From contig JALGPX010000054.1 of assembly GCA_023515795.1 (NCBI GenBank), positions 1 to 64,000 of the forward strand: DNA of 64,000 bases. The letters run 5' to 3'. Positions within the stretch are counted from its first letter, which is position 1, and the number at the start of each line of letters is the position of its first letter. Below are positions 10,757-20,968 of this stretch, piece by piece. The notes below the pieces were generated by a model. That model was not told the origin of the DNA. It did not search any database and was given only the letters and a program-made list of their open reading frames with translations. Source of the stretch: Amoeboaphelidium occidentale. Its lineage: Eukaryota; Aphelidiomycota; Aphelidea. The translations under genes and the position numbers were made by a program.

Positions 10757-13700
10757 TTATTTCCAAGGAGAGACCTGAGTAATAACTTCATAGGCTACGC
10801 AGCCAAGAGAATAAATGTCATACTTTGTGAAGTCGGCACTAGCGAATTTCTTCTTTCTAAAATTGTGCAAAGCCTCCGGAGAAGCGTATTGAATTGATAA
10901 TCCTCTCAGGTTGATAACTTGAAAAGATTTAGCGGCGATAATCTTTTCAGACAGAATTTGAGTGATTCCGAAATCAGTAATGAAGCATGTTGGAATCCCT
11001 CGTTCCACTTGCACTAAAATATTCTGCGGTTTTAGATCGCAGTGAGCCAAGTAATGAGAGTGCATCACCTTCAATGCTCCTGATATTTCCCGCAAGATCT
11101 TTGACATCACTTCTTTTCCGCAGGAATTCTTGCGTAGCCAGTTCTGCAGAGAACCTTCAGGATAGTACTTCAAAACCAAAGATAAAGGAGTTTCAGTGTA
11201 ACCTATTATTTGACAGAAGTTTGGAAACGGCGACAGCATGATCATGACTCCGACTTCTTGATAAAATGCTTCTTCCATAATTTTGTTCGTGACATAAATG
11301 TCTTTCTGTACGACATGGTCCCCAAACTTTTCGCGCAATGTAGAATCCGTAATTTTGGTCAGGAAAAGCTTTCCACCACCTCCGGCGGCAATTTCTTTGA
11401 GTTTAGCTATGCGCGCGCTTTCCAACAAGTAAGCGGCGTGTTTAGACACACCCATTACAGAATTGACTACAGTTTGTAAATCTGTAATTGTAATTTTCGT
11501 TTCCATGCCTGTAGAAGTTAATAAAGAAGGAGACAAATTCTTCTTTGATCTCTTCTTATTAACAAAGATGTACGCACTGAACATAAGAAGGCTGATAACG
11601 AAGATCACGATAGCAATAACAAGCAGTTGAATCAGATTATTCGACGCTGTTTCGGCCAATTCACCTTTGAAAATTCTTTTTAGCTTTTGCTTTCCTTTCG
11701 TGCTAACCTGGTTTGTAGATGCTGTTCTGGAAGCTTGAAACTGCGGCAGGTTCGGCTGATACAGTAAGACTCCGAAATCTTCGCTCCCAGCTATTACTGA
11801 CCCGTTATGGCACAAAACTGAAGTAACCGGCTTAGAGAAACCGAAATACACATCTTCATGTCTTCCTGTAAAAGAGTTCCATCGTCTTACACTTAAATCA
11901 GAACCAGCAGAGAACAAAGTACCAGAAAAAAAGGCAAGAGATTTCACAGGTCCCAAGTGACCTAATGCAGAGGATGACAATCTTTTAAGCACGTTGACAG
12001 AAATCTTCTCATTCAAGTCCCATTTAATTATAGTCTTATCATCTGAAGCAGTGAAAAGATAATCATCGACAAGCAAAAGATTATTGACTTGAGAAAGATG
12101 TCCTTTCAGCTCAAACGCTAGCTTGAGGGTTTCGACATTCCAAGCAAAAACGATTCCTGATCTAGATCCGGCAATGACTTCAGATTCAGTTGCTGTTACG
12201 CAGAGCAAAGGAATTTGAATGTCTGTTATTTTCACCATTCTTGTGTTATTTCTCTGGTTAATGATCAATATCTTTGTGTCAGCCTGAATTGCCATTAAAT
12301 ACGAGAAAGTTATATGAAAATTTTGAATAGGCTCCATGTTTGAATTGTAAACAATTGAAATGCCTTGCTCTTGGTTGGGAAGACATTTCAAAATCAGGCC
12401 ATCCAACCCAGAAGAATAAATGGAGCCATTCCATGCCAACAAAGAAGTTATCGCATTTGAATGACGTGCAAAAGACATCAGGACCATCGCATTATCGATT
12501 TTGTACGACGTTATCGTTCCTCCTCTAGCGCCAACGAACACTTGATTTCCAAGTGTTGTCAGTGAAGTCACAGAGCTGTTCCTGTTCTCGAAAGAGAAAG
12601 CCACCCTACGAGAGGCTAAATTCCACTTCTTGATTGTGCCATCAAAGCCAGTAGAAAACAACCTAAACGAGTCATCGAAGCAAAGAGCCATCACAATATC
12701 TGCATGACCTTGGTAAACCTCAATAACACTAAGTGAATCAGAATCTCTGACACGAATTAAACTATCATCATGCCCTGTATAAACAATATTTCCTCTTGAT
12801 ATGGTAGAAAGACAAGTGCTTCTCTCTAAAAATAAATGAGCCAAAGTTGATGGATCACCTTCAAGAAAGAATAATCCCTCGACAGATGATATTGAAAACA
12901 TCTGTATCACACCAGCTGAGCATATACTTATAAATTCATCTCCAACTAAAATCGCACGCACTCTTCGGATAGCTAGAAAGGTCAATGAATTAAAAAATGA
13001 TAACCTTGAAGCACACGAATAGCTTCTGATGATTTGATATTCCACACTCTAATAGTTTTATCATCCGAACCAGAGTAAAGGCGATCGGATTCAACATGTA
13101 AAGATCGAATATCACCATTATGTCCCGTGAAAATTCTTGTTTGAAGACCAGATGTAACATTCCATTGGAAAACGTCCAAGTCTAAGCCACCAGAGTAAAG
13201 ATAGGATTGATCTGCAACAATAGAAGCAATGATGCTGGAAGGGCCTGAAAGTTAGCATTATTGAGTCTGCAGATTCTCACCAGTAAAGGTTTTAATTAAA
13301 CTCAAATCAATTAGGTTCGACTGCCGTACTTTAGCATCTGATCCTGCATAGTACAGAACGTTTTCGTACATATACAAGGTATTGATGAATACAGGACGAA
13401 CATCTAGTACATAGAAAGGATCAATGCTATCAATTGATGTATCCCACAACTTTATCCCGCCAACTTCTCCTCCGCTAATAACAAAATTTCTCCATGATAC
13501 TACGGCTCTAAGCTTGATATTTTTACCCGCATAATACGATAATATTTTACCCGATATGACATTGCGCCTAATTACCGTTGTATCCAGTGACCCAGTGAAC
13601 AAAACCTGTGACTCGTAGGCAAAACTCAGCACATGACTTCCATGCTCTGTTGGTAATCTTTCAATCATGGTGCCATCGTTGATGTTCCATTTGAGAATTT

Positions 13701-14506
13701 CTAAACTATCACCACCTGCGTACAAAGCTCCATCATAAACGACAGCAACAAAAATGGAGCCCGAATACCCAAGAAATTTTCTAACAATTGCACCATTATT
13801 AGCATTCCAACAAATGACAGTAGAATCACCAGAGCCAGAGTAAAGCAGATCGTCCTGTAGGAACAATGAGAAGACGGTCGTAGAGTGCCCATTGAATCCC
13901 AAGTTTAATGTACCAGTTTGAATAAAGATTTTGAAAACATACGGTGCGGTTGGAGTGCAAATGTACAAGAACTCTCCTTCTTCGACGACACTGTGTACAA
14001 AACCATTAGCACCTAATCAGATTAATTTTTAATTCCAAGCTATAGTTACCAATTGTTTTCACTACTCTTCCAGAACCTAGATCAACCTGCCTGACCTTAC
14101 CATCCAAACCACCAGCAAATACTTGTTCATTTCTATAAACCATATCCTGAATAAGAGTTTCAGCAGCCCTGAGCCAAATCCTTTTCAAAACGGAAGCCGA
14201 ATCTAGACTCCAAACTATGATCATATCATCAAACCCTGACGTAATAAGCCTGGAATCATTGGTAACCACAAAAGACCTTATTCTGTTCTGATGAGCTCTA
14301 AACGTCCTTTGGATCATCCCAGTTTCAACATCAATCTGCACAACATCCGTAGAAGCAGTGACCAAAAAGGAATTTCCGTAAAGAGCGATAGTATTAGCGA
14401 TCGCAGCAGTATCCTGTGACAGAAAGCTCTTATCATGTTCCAAGCAAGTAATTGAAAACAGCGCTGTAACTATCAAGAGAAATCTTTGTAGAATTACTAT
14501 TAACAT
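10757..14506 (-). CDS. WD40-repeat receptor-like protein kinase, copy A
   Basis: Five exons on the minus strand (14506..14050, 14012..13281, 13244..13005, 12972..12859, 12825..10757) give about 1,203 residues. A signal peptide (MLIVILQRFLLIVTALFS) is followed by CLEHDKSFL and about 850 residues of WD40 repeats, enough for two propellers (GSDDKTIRVWNI, SASDDKTIIKWDL type units). One membrane helix (LLVIAIVIFVISLLMFSAYIF) has a basic cytosolic flank (VNKKRSKK). The kinase has a glycine loop (AAGGGGKLFL), a VAIK-like lysine (VVQK), helix C Glu (EEAFYQEVG), HCDLKPQNIL, DFG and SPEA. All catalytic residues are present. The frame stops at EVITQVSPWK just after helix F, so helices G to I are missing. 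The same end occurs in copies B and C. Topology predicts extracellular propellers and a cytosolic kinase. The ligand is unknown. Confidence 0.85.
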
Positions 14507-14596
14507 CTCAATGTGTTGCTGGTAAAACGAATAACTAATGACCAAACAAGGACGAAATTATAGCATCAAGCTCATCCATAATCCTCTTTTCTGTCA

Positions 14597-15211
14597 ATGT
14601 TCGTGCAAAGACCGCTGGATTCTGATAATGACTTTATCGCTCTACTTCACGCTAACCCGTCGCCTAAATCGAAGCGCTACACGGAGCTTCTGAGTAAACT
14701 ATCATTAAGCATCAGCGAAGCAGAGGTGAAATCTTTTAAAGACGCGGAATATCACAACTTTAAAGATCGAGGCGTATCATTCTGTTTTGATAAGAAACCA
14801 CAATTGGAATTGGGCGCAATACACATTTACAATGACATGTCGAAAGTTTATCGTTCTGAATTACACCAATTCTATGATAAGCCTGAAGACAAACAGAAAT
14901 CAAAGCCGTTCATATCATACTTTGAATGCAACTATGATGGAAACACAATTATCGAGCTGCCTTATGGAATATCTAAAAGAACTACAATGAAAGATTTCGT
15001 GCACAAATTTGCACCAGTCGAACCAGAAAAGGGTGGAGGTTCCATGCAACGATCCCAACTGAATTGCTGGTTCAAATATCCTTATTATAAATTCATGGTA
15101 GAATTTAACACGCGCGATTTCGAGGAAGATAACGCAACATGGAAGGAACTTATTATATCTGATTTTATAGCAGATGAGCCATCAGACGATGAGCTAGACG
15201 TATACAGCTGA
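14597..15211 (+). CDS. Conserved-looking hypothetical protein, 204 residues
   Basis: A single exon starting with MFVQRPLDSDNDF. The middle part has the pattern of a small beta-rich family seen in fungi and other eukaryotes and bacteria: AEYHNFKDRGVSFCFDKK, then LGAIHIYNDMSKVY, IELPYGISKRTTMKDFV, GGGSMQ and a final WFKYPYYKFMVEFN strand before an acidic tail (ADEPSDDELDVYS). I recognise the pattern but cannot name a function. There is no signal peptide or membrane helix. It is transcribed divergently from WD40 kinase copy A, with only about 90 bp between start codons, so the two probably share a promoter. It ends 165 bp before the BAG-domain gene. Confidence 0.6.
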   Translation: MFVQRPLDSDNDFIALLHANPSPKSKRYTELLSKLSLSISEAEVKSFKDAEYHNFKDRGVSFCFDKKPQLELGAIHIYNDMSKVYRSELHQFYDKPEDKQKSKPFISYFECNYDGNTIIELPYGISKRTTMKDFVHKFAPVEPEKGGGSMQRSQLNCWFKYPYYKFMVEFNTRDFEEDNATWKELIISDFIADEPSDDELDVYS

Positions 15212-15376
15212 GCCTTCTAACAAAATAGAAGAAGGATGTGATCATAAATGTTATAGGTCTCATAGAGTAGCCCTGTTAGTTCATAAAAAATCTATTTTAC
15301 CCTTCCGTTAATAAATTTGTATCACTCATAACACATAATCCTTTTGACCTTACAATCACAAATCTTCAGAACGAGA

Positions 15377-16114
15377 ATGGCTTCTACGATCCAAGTTAAT
15401 TGGCAGGGCTACCGAATGAAGTTCGTTCTTCCGTTGGATAAAACATCCCTTGGAAACTTACAGAAGACTTTGCACGAGGCTACGGGTGTTCCGTTGGACA
15501 AAATGAAATTGCTTTACTCTGGCGTGATGATGAAAGATTTAAAATCTACTTTGGCTTCTTATGGAATTCGGAATGGAAGTAAAATAATATTAATGGGCAG
15601 CACAGAGGCTTTATCATCTGATGCATCTGCTGATGCTACTTCGAAGCCTGAGAGTGGCGGTGATAAGTCAAAGGAAAATAAGCTCAAATTGTCAGCAGAA
15701 GAAAAGGGTCTTTTGAGTAAAATTGAGTCTTCAATAGCAAATTTACCGCGTGTGCTGAAGGATGTTAACGGTTACCGGGAAATGATTATTTTTAAGTTTC
15801 CGGAACTGCAGAATCGTGTCGATAAATCAGTAGAGGAATTGAAGGAACGCCTGTCTGAATTATCCACTACAGTAGAAACCGGCAAAGAAAATACCGCAGA
15901 GTATGAAAAGTATTCCGCCAGTGAAGATTTAGTTATGCTTCATCGCTACGTAATGGAAATGCTGGAGCGCGTTGTTTTGGGTCTTGATGGTGTTCAGTGT
16001 CCTTCTCAGTTTATGCATGTCAGAGGGAAGCGAAAGGAAATGGTAAAGTATGTTCAAATTATAGAAGCTCATCTGGATTCACTGAAGAAATTGGTAATCG
16101 AAGTGTCAGGTTGA
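15377..16114 (+). CDS. Ubiquitin-like plus BAG domain co-chaperone (BAG1-like)
   Basis: The predicted protein of 245 residues starts at MASTIQVNWQGYRMKF. In-frame codons upstream to 15344 lack an ATG. Residues 1-80 form a ubiquitin-like domain (VPLDKMKLLYSGVMMKDLKS, equivalent to the ubiquitin strand 3-4 region, and YGIRNGSKIILMGS at the end). A Ser/Asp/Lys-rich linker covers about 80-120. A helical BAG domain follows (KGLLSKIESSIANLPRVL through LVMLHRYVMEMLERVVLGLDGVQC to IIEAHLDSLKKLVIE). BAG proteins bind the Hsp70 ATPase domain and act as nucleotide-exchange factors. The UBL probably links Hsp70 clients to the proteasome. No membrane helix is seen, unlike yeast Snl1, so it resembles animal BAG1. 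Confidence 0.85.
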   Translation: MASTIQVNWQGYRMKFVLPLDKTSLGNLQKTLHEATGVPLDKMKLLYSGVMMKDLKSTLASYGIRNGSKIILMGSTEALSSDASADATSKPESGGDKSKENKLKLSAEEKGLLSKIESSIANLPRVLKDVNGYREMIIFKFPELQNRVDKSVEELKERLSELSTTVETGKENTAEYEKYSASEDLVMLHRYVMEMLERVVLGLDGVQCPSQFMHVRGKRKEMVKYVQIIEAHLDSLKKLVIEVSG

Positions 16115-16228
16115 GAATAGATATCAATTTATTCTCGGGTTTTCTCGACATAAACAGGTTTGAACAAGTTATTACAGAGATTTAAACTGGTTTCTCTCTG
16201 ATGCAACTGTTTCAGAAGAGTGATCAAA

Positions 16229-18802
16229 ATGTCTCAGTTTGTGTCAAGGCCAGACACTGGTGGAGTACAGGGGAAGATCATTCCTGTTCATGTGAATGTG
16301 TTTCCAATCAAAGGCACAGTTAGAGGTGAAGTGTTCTTGTATGATGTTCAGATCAAAGAACAAGCTCAATTTGCAACAGAAGAGAAAAAGGAAGCTGAAA
16401 AGGAGCAAGAGAAAATTGCGCAGGAACGCGAAAGGAAAGGACAAAGAAAGAATCCTTTTGGTGCTCGCATGAATCAGAGTGTTATGAGCAAGTTGGCAAA
16501 AGAACATGCTGCTGAATTGAAAGATATCAGATTTGCTTATGATGGTAGAGCCTTGATGTATAACACAAAAAAGCTGCCGTTTGAAACACGCGATTTTGAA
16601 ATTGTACATCCGAATCCAGCTGGTGATAAAGATTTAACGTTTCAAGTCAAGATAACATTCGCAAGGAATATAAATATGGCAGCTATCAATGATTTTATCA
16701 CAGGAAAAGATGCAAGTGTGGTTGGTCCTGCAGATGCAATAATGGCTTTGGATATCTTTGCGATAAACAATGTTCCTTCTCAATTTCATCCAAGAAGACA
16801 AGCATTCCATTCTCAAAGATACAGCATTGATCTTGGTGGTGGGGTTGAAGCTTGGGGTGGTTTCAACTTTTCTGTTCGAGCTGTACAAAAAGGATTGTGT
16901 TTGAACATCAATGTCCAGTTTGGTACATTCTTCAAAGCACAGCATGTTCTGGATTTTGCCAAAGAATTGTGGAGAGTTTCAAGTTTAGATCATTTTTCTC
17001 CTACTGATGCTCAGAGAAGAGCATTACAGTCTGGTTTGCGCACTGTGTTGGTTGAGATGAAACATCAGGGTAATTACACTAGAAGGATAAGAATACATGA
17101 AATTAGTCAAAGGAATGCTTTAGAAACTCATTTTCGTGTTGATGGTGAAGAAATGTCTGTTGATGAATACTTCAAGTTTCGTTACAATTATCAATTGAAG
17201 TATCCCCATTTACCACTACTGATTGTTGGAGCGCCAACAAGAAAAGATAAGCCAAGTATGCCAATGGAAGTTTGTTCTATTGTTGAAGGACAATATTATA
17301 TCAAAAGTTTGAGAGATAGACAGACTGCCTCGATGATCAAAGCTGCAAACATGAAACCTCGCGAAAGATCTAAGCAAATTGTCGGATACTTCGATGAAGC
17401 ACACTTTGCTGACAATACATTCTTTGAAGATTTAGGTTTGAAGCAGGATGATCAGATGTTGTTGTTAAAAGCGAGAAACTTGAACTCTCCTCGTTTGCAT
17501 TACGGCAAGAGCGAAGTTTCTCCTCAACAAGGCGCATGGAATCTGAGAGGAGTAAGAGGTGTTGGGTTTGCTGCCAAGATCGATAAATGGGCTTGTTTGG
17601 TAGTTGGATCCTACAGAGATGTTTCTCAAAGAGAGGCTGAAGCTTTTGTTTCTCAATTAGTCACGAAGGCAGGTGACAATGGTATTGTTGTCGAAGATAG
17701 AAGACCGCCGATTGAATATTGTACCTCAAATCCATCTCACATTGAAGAAACGGTGCATAGAATTGCTCAGAAGCTTAGTGGATTTGATTTCCTATTGTGT
17801 ATGGTTGATGGAAGTTCTGATACTTACGCTGCTATCAAGCGATTATCGGACGTTGAAATGGGATTTGTAAGCCAGTGTATGCTGCATAAATTCGCAAAGA
17901 GAGTTAATCAGCAGTATCTTGGAAATTTGTTGTTAAAAATTAACAGCAAATTTGGTGGCAGAAATCAAGGATTAATTGATTCCTTTCCATTCATGGATAG
18001 ACCAGTCATGATTATTGGTGCAGATGTCACTCATCCGGTTATGGGTGGCAAGAGCTCAAAGATTCCTGCTATAGTGGCTATGGTTTGCTCAACAGATAGA
18101 TATTTGAGCAGATATACAGCTGTTTCAAGTATCCAGCCAGCGGCATCTGAAGAAATACTTAGCACGAAGTCTTTGACGTTAGAGTTGTTGAGGCGTTTTG
18201 GAAGACTAGTTGGTAAATCTCCCGAAAGGATCATGTACTTTCGCGATGGAGTCTCAGAAGGTCAATTCAAATATGTTTTTGAAAGAGAGTACAAAGCTTT
18301 GAAACAAGCATGCTCAGAATTCACTCAAAAGAGTATTCCTTTAACTTTTGTAGTTTGCCAAAAGAGACATCATCTTAGAATGTTTAGTGATCAAGAAGTA
18401 GATAGATCTGGAAATGTTTTGCCTGGGACTGTAATTGACAGAGACATTGTTAGTCCCAATTTGTTTGATTTCTATCTTTTGTCTCACTCTGGAATTCAAG
18501 GAACATCAAGACCAACAAAGTATACAGTTTTGGCCGACGATAATGGCTTTACCTCTGATACACTGCAAGAATTCGTTTACAAAATCTGTTTCACGAATGC
18601 TCGCTGCACAAGATCCATGTCTTTGCCGCCTCCAGTTTTCTATGCTCATTTAGTTGCTTATCGTTCTCGTATATTGGCTCGTGTAGACTTGTGGTCCTCT
18701 GAAACTGCATCTATTATTTCTGCTGAGAAGGAAGAAGAGACAGAAATGCTACCGCCGATTAACAACAGAATACTTCAACACAATTACATGTACTTCATGT
18801 GA
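16229..18802 (+). CDS. AGO: Argonaute protein, catalytically complete
   Basis: This small-RNA-guided silencing effector has 857 residues. The ATG at 16229 (MSQFVSRPDTGG) is used; the three codons before it start with GTG. Domain order: N domain (IIPVHVNVFPIKG), linker L1, PAZ (about 270-390, with YFKFRYNYQLKYPHLPLL), MID (about 430-570) and PIWI (about 570-857). The slicer tetrad appears complete: Asp in IIGADVTHPVMGG, Glu in AASEEILS, Asp in YFRDGVSEGQF and His in FYAHLVAYRSR. The MID guide-binding region includes VCQKRHHLRMF within PIWI and QCMLHKFAKRVNQQYLGN. An unusual Lys/Glu-rich insertion (TEEKKEAEKEQEKIAQERERK) lies at about residues 50-75 in the N domain. No Dicer or RdRP gene is visible in this window. 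Confidence 0.96.
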   Translation: MSQFVSRPDTGGVQGKIIPVHVNVFPIKGTVRGEVFLYDVQIKEQAQFATEEKKEAEKEQEKIAQERERKGQRKNPFGARMNQSVMSKLAKEHAAELKDIRFAYDGRALMYNTKKLPFETRDFEIVHPNPAGDKDLTFQVKITFARNINMAAINDFITGKDASVVGPADAIMALDIFAINNVPSQFHPRRQAFHSQRYSIDLGGGVEAWGGFNFSVRAVQKGLCLNINVQFGTFFKAQHVLDFAKELWRVSSLDHFSPTDAQRRALQSGLRTVLVEMKHQGNYTRRIRIHEISQRNALETHFRVDGEEMSVDEYFKFRYNYQLKYPHLPLLIVGAPTRKDKPSMPMEVCSIVEGQYYIKSLRDRQTASMIKAANMKPRERSKQIVGYFDEAHFADNTFFEDLGLKQDDQMLLLKARNLNSPRLHYGKSEVSPQQGAWNLRGVRGVGFAAKIDKWACLVVGSYRDVSQREAEAFVSQLVTKAGDNGIVVEDRRPPIEYCTSNPSHIEETVHRIAQKLSGFDFLLCMVDGSSDTYAAIKRLSDVEMGFVSQCMLHKFAKRVNQQYLGNLLLKINSKFGGRNQGLIDSFPFMDRPVMIIGADVTHPVMGGKSSKIPAIVAMVCSTDRYLSRYTAVSSIQPAASEEILSTKSLTLELLRRFGRLVGKSPERIMYFRDGVSEGQFKYVFEREYKALKQACSEFTQKSIPLTFVVCQKRHHLRMFSDQEVDRSGNVLPGTVIDRDIVSPNLFDFYLLSHSGIQGTSRPTKYTVLADDNGFTSDTLQEFVYKICFTNARCTRSMSLPPPVFYAHLVAYRSRILARVDLWSSETASIISAEKEEETEMLPPINNRILQHNYMYFM

Positions 18803-18849
18803 AAGGAAATTCAATGAATAAATGTTCATTTTTCAAGTTTTATTCTGTA

Positions 18850-20607
18850 TCAAAAATCAATGAGGGGTTTATCGCTTGGAGGAGGGGCCTGCTTTGGTTG
18901 TGGTTGCTGCTGCTGCTGCGGAGATGGAGACTGTGACTGATGTGGTGGTGCATATCCGTTTTGTGGAGGCGCATAGTATTGTTGGGGTGGTGGTTGGCCA
19001 TATCCTGGTTGTTGGGCTGGTGGTGCATAGTATCCAGCTTGATGAGCTGGTGGAGCATAATAACCTTGCTGTTGTGGAGGTGGGACGGCACCATAAACAT
19101 ATCCTTGATTCTGATAATAAGGTTGACCTCCTTGTTGTTGCTGTTGCGGCGATACAACTGGTGGCCTGTATTGAGCTGCAGCTTGTGCTTGTTGAAATGC
19201 TGCTAGTCTTTCAGCATATATCTTGTCATAATTCTTTACTGCCCCTGAAATCTTTTCATGTAACTCCATTAATCGGCCTAGACATTAAACTCAAAAGAAA
19301 AGAAAACTTACGATGCTTCTCAACACATTCTTCAATTCCTTTAACAATTTTTGGATGAATCTTTGTCATTTGTTCATGTAAACCCTTCAACTGCTGGTCA
19401 TTCAGGATGTTTCCAGCCAATGTTCCAGTAGAGTCTGCATCAATCTTCTCAACAAGCTGATAAAACAATGCTACACTTTGCTGTTCTTGTTGACTTAATT
19501 CGTTAGGATTCTGAGCAACAACAACAGGTGGAGCTGCGACGCCACCCTGAGAGTGATGACGTGCAGGAGGTGGTGAAGACGCTCTCTGCTGTGGAGGAGG
19601 AGAGGCAGAAGTCGGATAAACAGAAACATTTTCCCGTGATTTAGGCTTTTGCAATTCAGCTTCTTTCAAACTTGCCTTGATAGCTGCCATTAACTCAGGA
19701 TCATCATCTTCAGGCTTCTTCTGTGCTACAGGCGCAGGCTTAACATACCCAGCAGAAGATCCAGAATTCTTCTCGGTCTCAAGTAAACTCAAAGCAATTG
19801 CACGCTGCAATTCTTCTTCTTCCTTTGATAAGCTTGTCCCTGTTTCAATTGTCGGCGTTTTTGGTGCTTCGTAAGCACGACCATTTAAAGTAGCATAACA
19901 CGGATCACAAACCCTTACATCCTTATTAATACCAAATTTAGGCAAAGGCATAGTCTGTGAAGAACAGCTGTTACAGAAAGTTTTACCACAATTTCTGCAG
20001 TGATGCTTTCTGTTGGTCAGAGTGAACAATGATCGACACCTCTCACACACATCAGAGTCAGTCCATTCAGGCGCTTCACTAGAATCGATCATAATCTCAT
20101 TAGTCTTCTCAGAAACTGGAGGAAACGAAAAGCCCTCGCTCTTCAATCTGTTGTAAGTATCGACTGCATAAGCCAACTGTGTCTTATTCTTAAAAGCAAA
20201 AGCCCAACTCTGCAAAAGACCCAAAGACTTCTGCTTAACTTCATGATTAACATTATCCTGTTTAACCAATTGAAGGATGAAATCCATATACTCTCTGGAA
20301 GCAACTTCAGCCAGAAATAGCGATCCACCATTCTTAACGCAGACGTCTGACAATTTCAAAGCCAACAGCTGAACATTCGGATTCTTATGGCCGAGTCTCT
20401 TCTTCAAAGATCGCATGGCATCTCTAGCTGAGACCTCTTTACCTCTGATCTTGTCACAGATCTCCAGGAATAAGCTCATATCCTCCTGGCCCTGAGGAAT
20501 CATTTCTGATGTTGCCTTTTCTACAAGGAAATATGTTCAGAATGGATTCTTTAAAAGTTCCTACCTACAGCGGAGTCAAAGTCATTTCCAATTCCAAGCC
20601 AAGACAT
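18850..20607 (-). CDS. VPS27: ESCRT-0 subunit Vps27/Hrs
   Basis: Three exons on the minus strand (20607..20565, 20520..19312, 19277..18850) give about 559 residues. The first exon encodes MSWLGIGNDFDSAV and splices (44-nt intron) to EKATSEMIPQGQEDMSLFLEICD, the start of the VHS domain (to about residue 150). A FYVE zinc finger follows (WTDSDVCERCRSLF, RKHHCRNCGKTFC, VRVCDPCY), which binds PI3P on endosomes. Two ubiquitin-interacting motifs are seen (EEELQRAIALSLLE and DPELMAAIKASLKEAE). A helical GAT-like core pairing with Hse1/STAM follows (ELSQQEQQSVALFYQLVEKID onward). The Pro/Gln/Tyr-rich tail has PPQQ and YAPP repeats. The protein sorts ubiquitinated cargo into multivesicular bodies. It is convergent with Argonaute, 47 bp apart. 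Confidence 0.95.
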
Positions 20608-20773
20608 TGTCTGATTCAGTGATGAAATCTGAGAAGAAATAGCGCAAGCTATGGAACTTAAGATATCGCAAGCGCTTTTTAGTAGGTGGAGTTTTTATAG
20701 ATTATTTTTGGTTAATGGGTGCTGTGGTAGTGCCTGAAGCAATAGGGTGTCTAATGTAAGCGCCAAGAGTGAA

Positions 20774-20805
20774 GTCACATGGCGATTGACCTTTATCCAT
20801 GTGAC
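20774..20805. promoter_or_regulatory. Inverted pair of GTCACATG (CDE1/Cbf1-like) boxes
   Basis: GTCACATGG and its exact reverse complement CCATGTGAC are separated by 14 bp. Each arm matches RTCACRTG, the centromere-DNA-element-1 site bound by the bHLH factor Cbf1, which in yeasts controls sulfur assimilation genes together with Met4 and Met28. The site is about 165-195 bp before the ATG of a sulfate transporter. The match is seen directly; the regulator is inferred. Confidence 0.5.
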
Positions 20806-20829
20806 AAGTGTTTAAAAGCTCCAAAATGA

Positions 20830-20837
20830 TATAAATA
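20830..20837 (+). promoter_or_regulatory. TATA box
   Basis: TATAAATA lies about 130 bp upstream of the SulP start codon and 25 bp downstream of the inverted CACATG pair, in the normal position for a fungal core promoter. Confidence 0.5.
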
Positions 20838-20968
20838 CTGCCACGCTTGAATTCCGTTTCATACGAATTCATTTAGCGTAGAAACCGGACAGCGAGTTAT
20901 TCGCGACCTTTCTATTTTTACAACCTGTTTCAACTGTCTTTGCGTCTCTCTTTTACGTAAACCCAAGT

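Larger units (their letters stand above)
20608..20968. promoter_or_regulatory. Divergent VPS27/SulP promoter region
   Basis: This 361-bp gap between divergent start codons holds a perfect inverted pair of GTCACATG boxes (20774..20805) and a TATAAATA box (about 20830..20837), both placed for the rightward SulP gene. No open frame or RNA gene is seen. Confidence 0.6.

Noticed and set aside
10503-10766. Leftward frame after the stop of WD40 kinase copy A that might continue the kinase
   Set aside because: It is in a different frame, no GT/AG pair restores it, and it runs into the CSC1 coding region; copies B and C have nothing equivalent.
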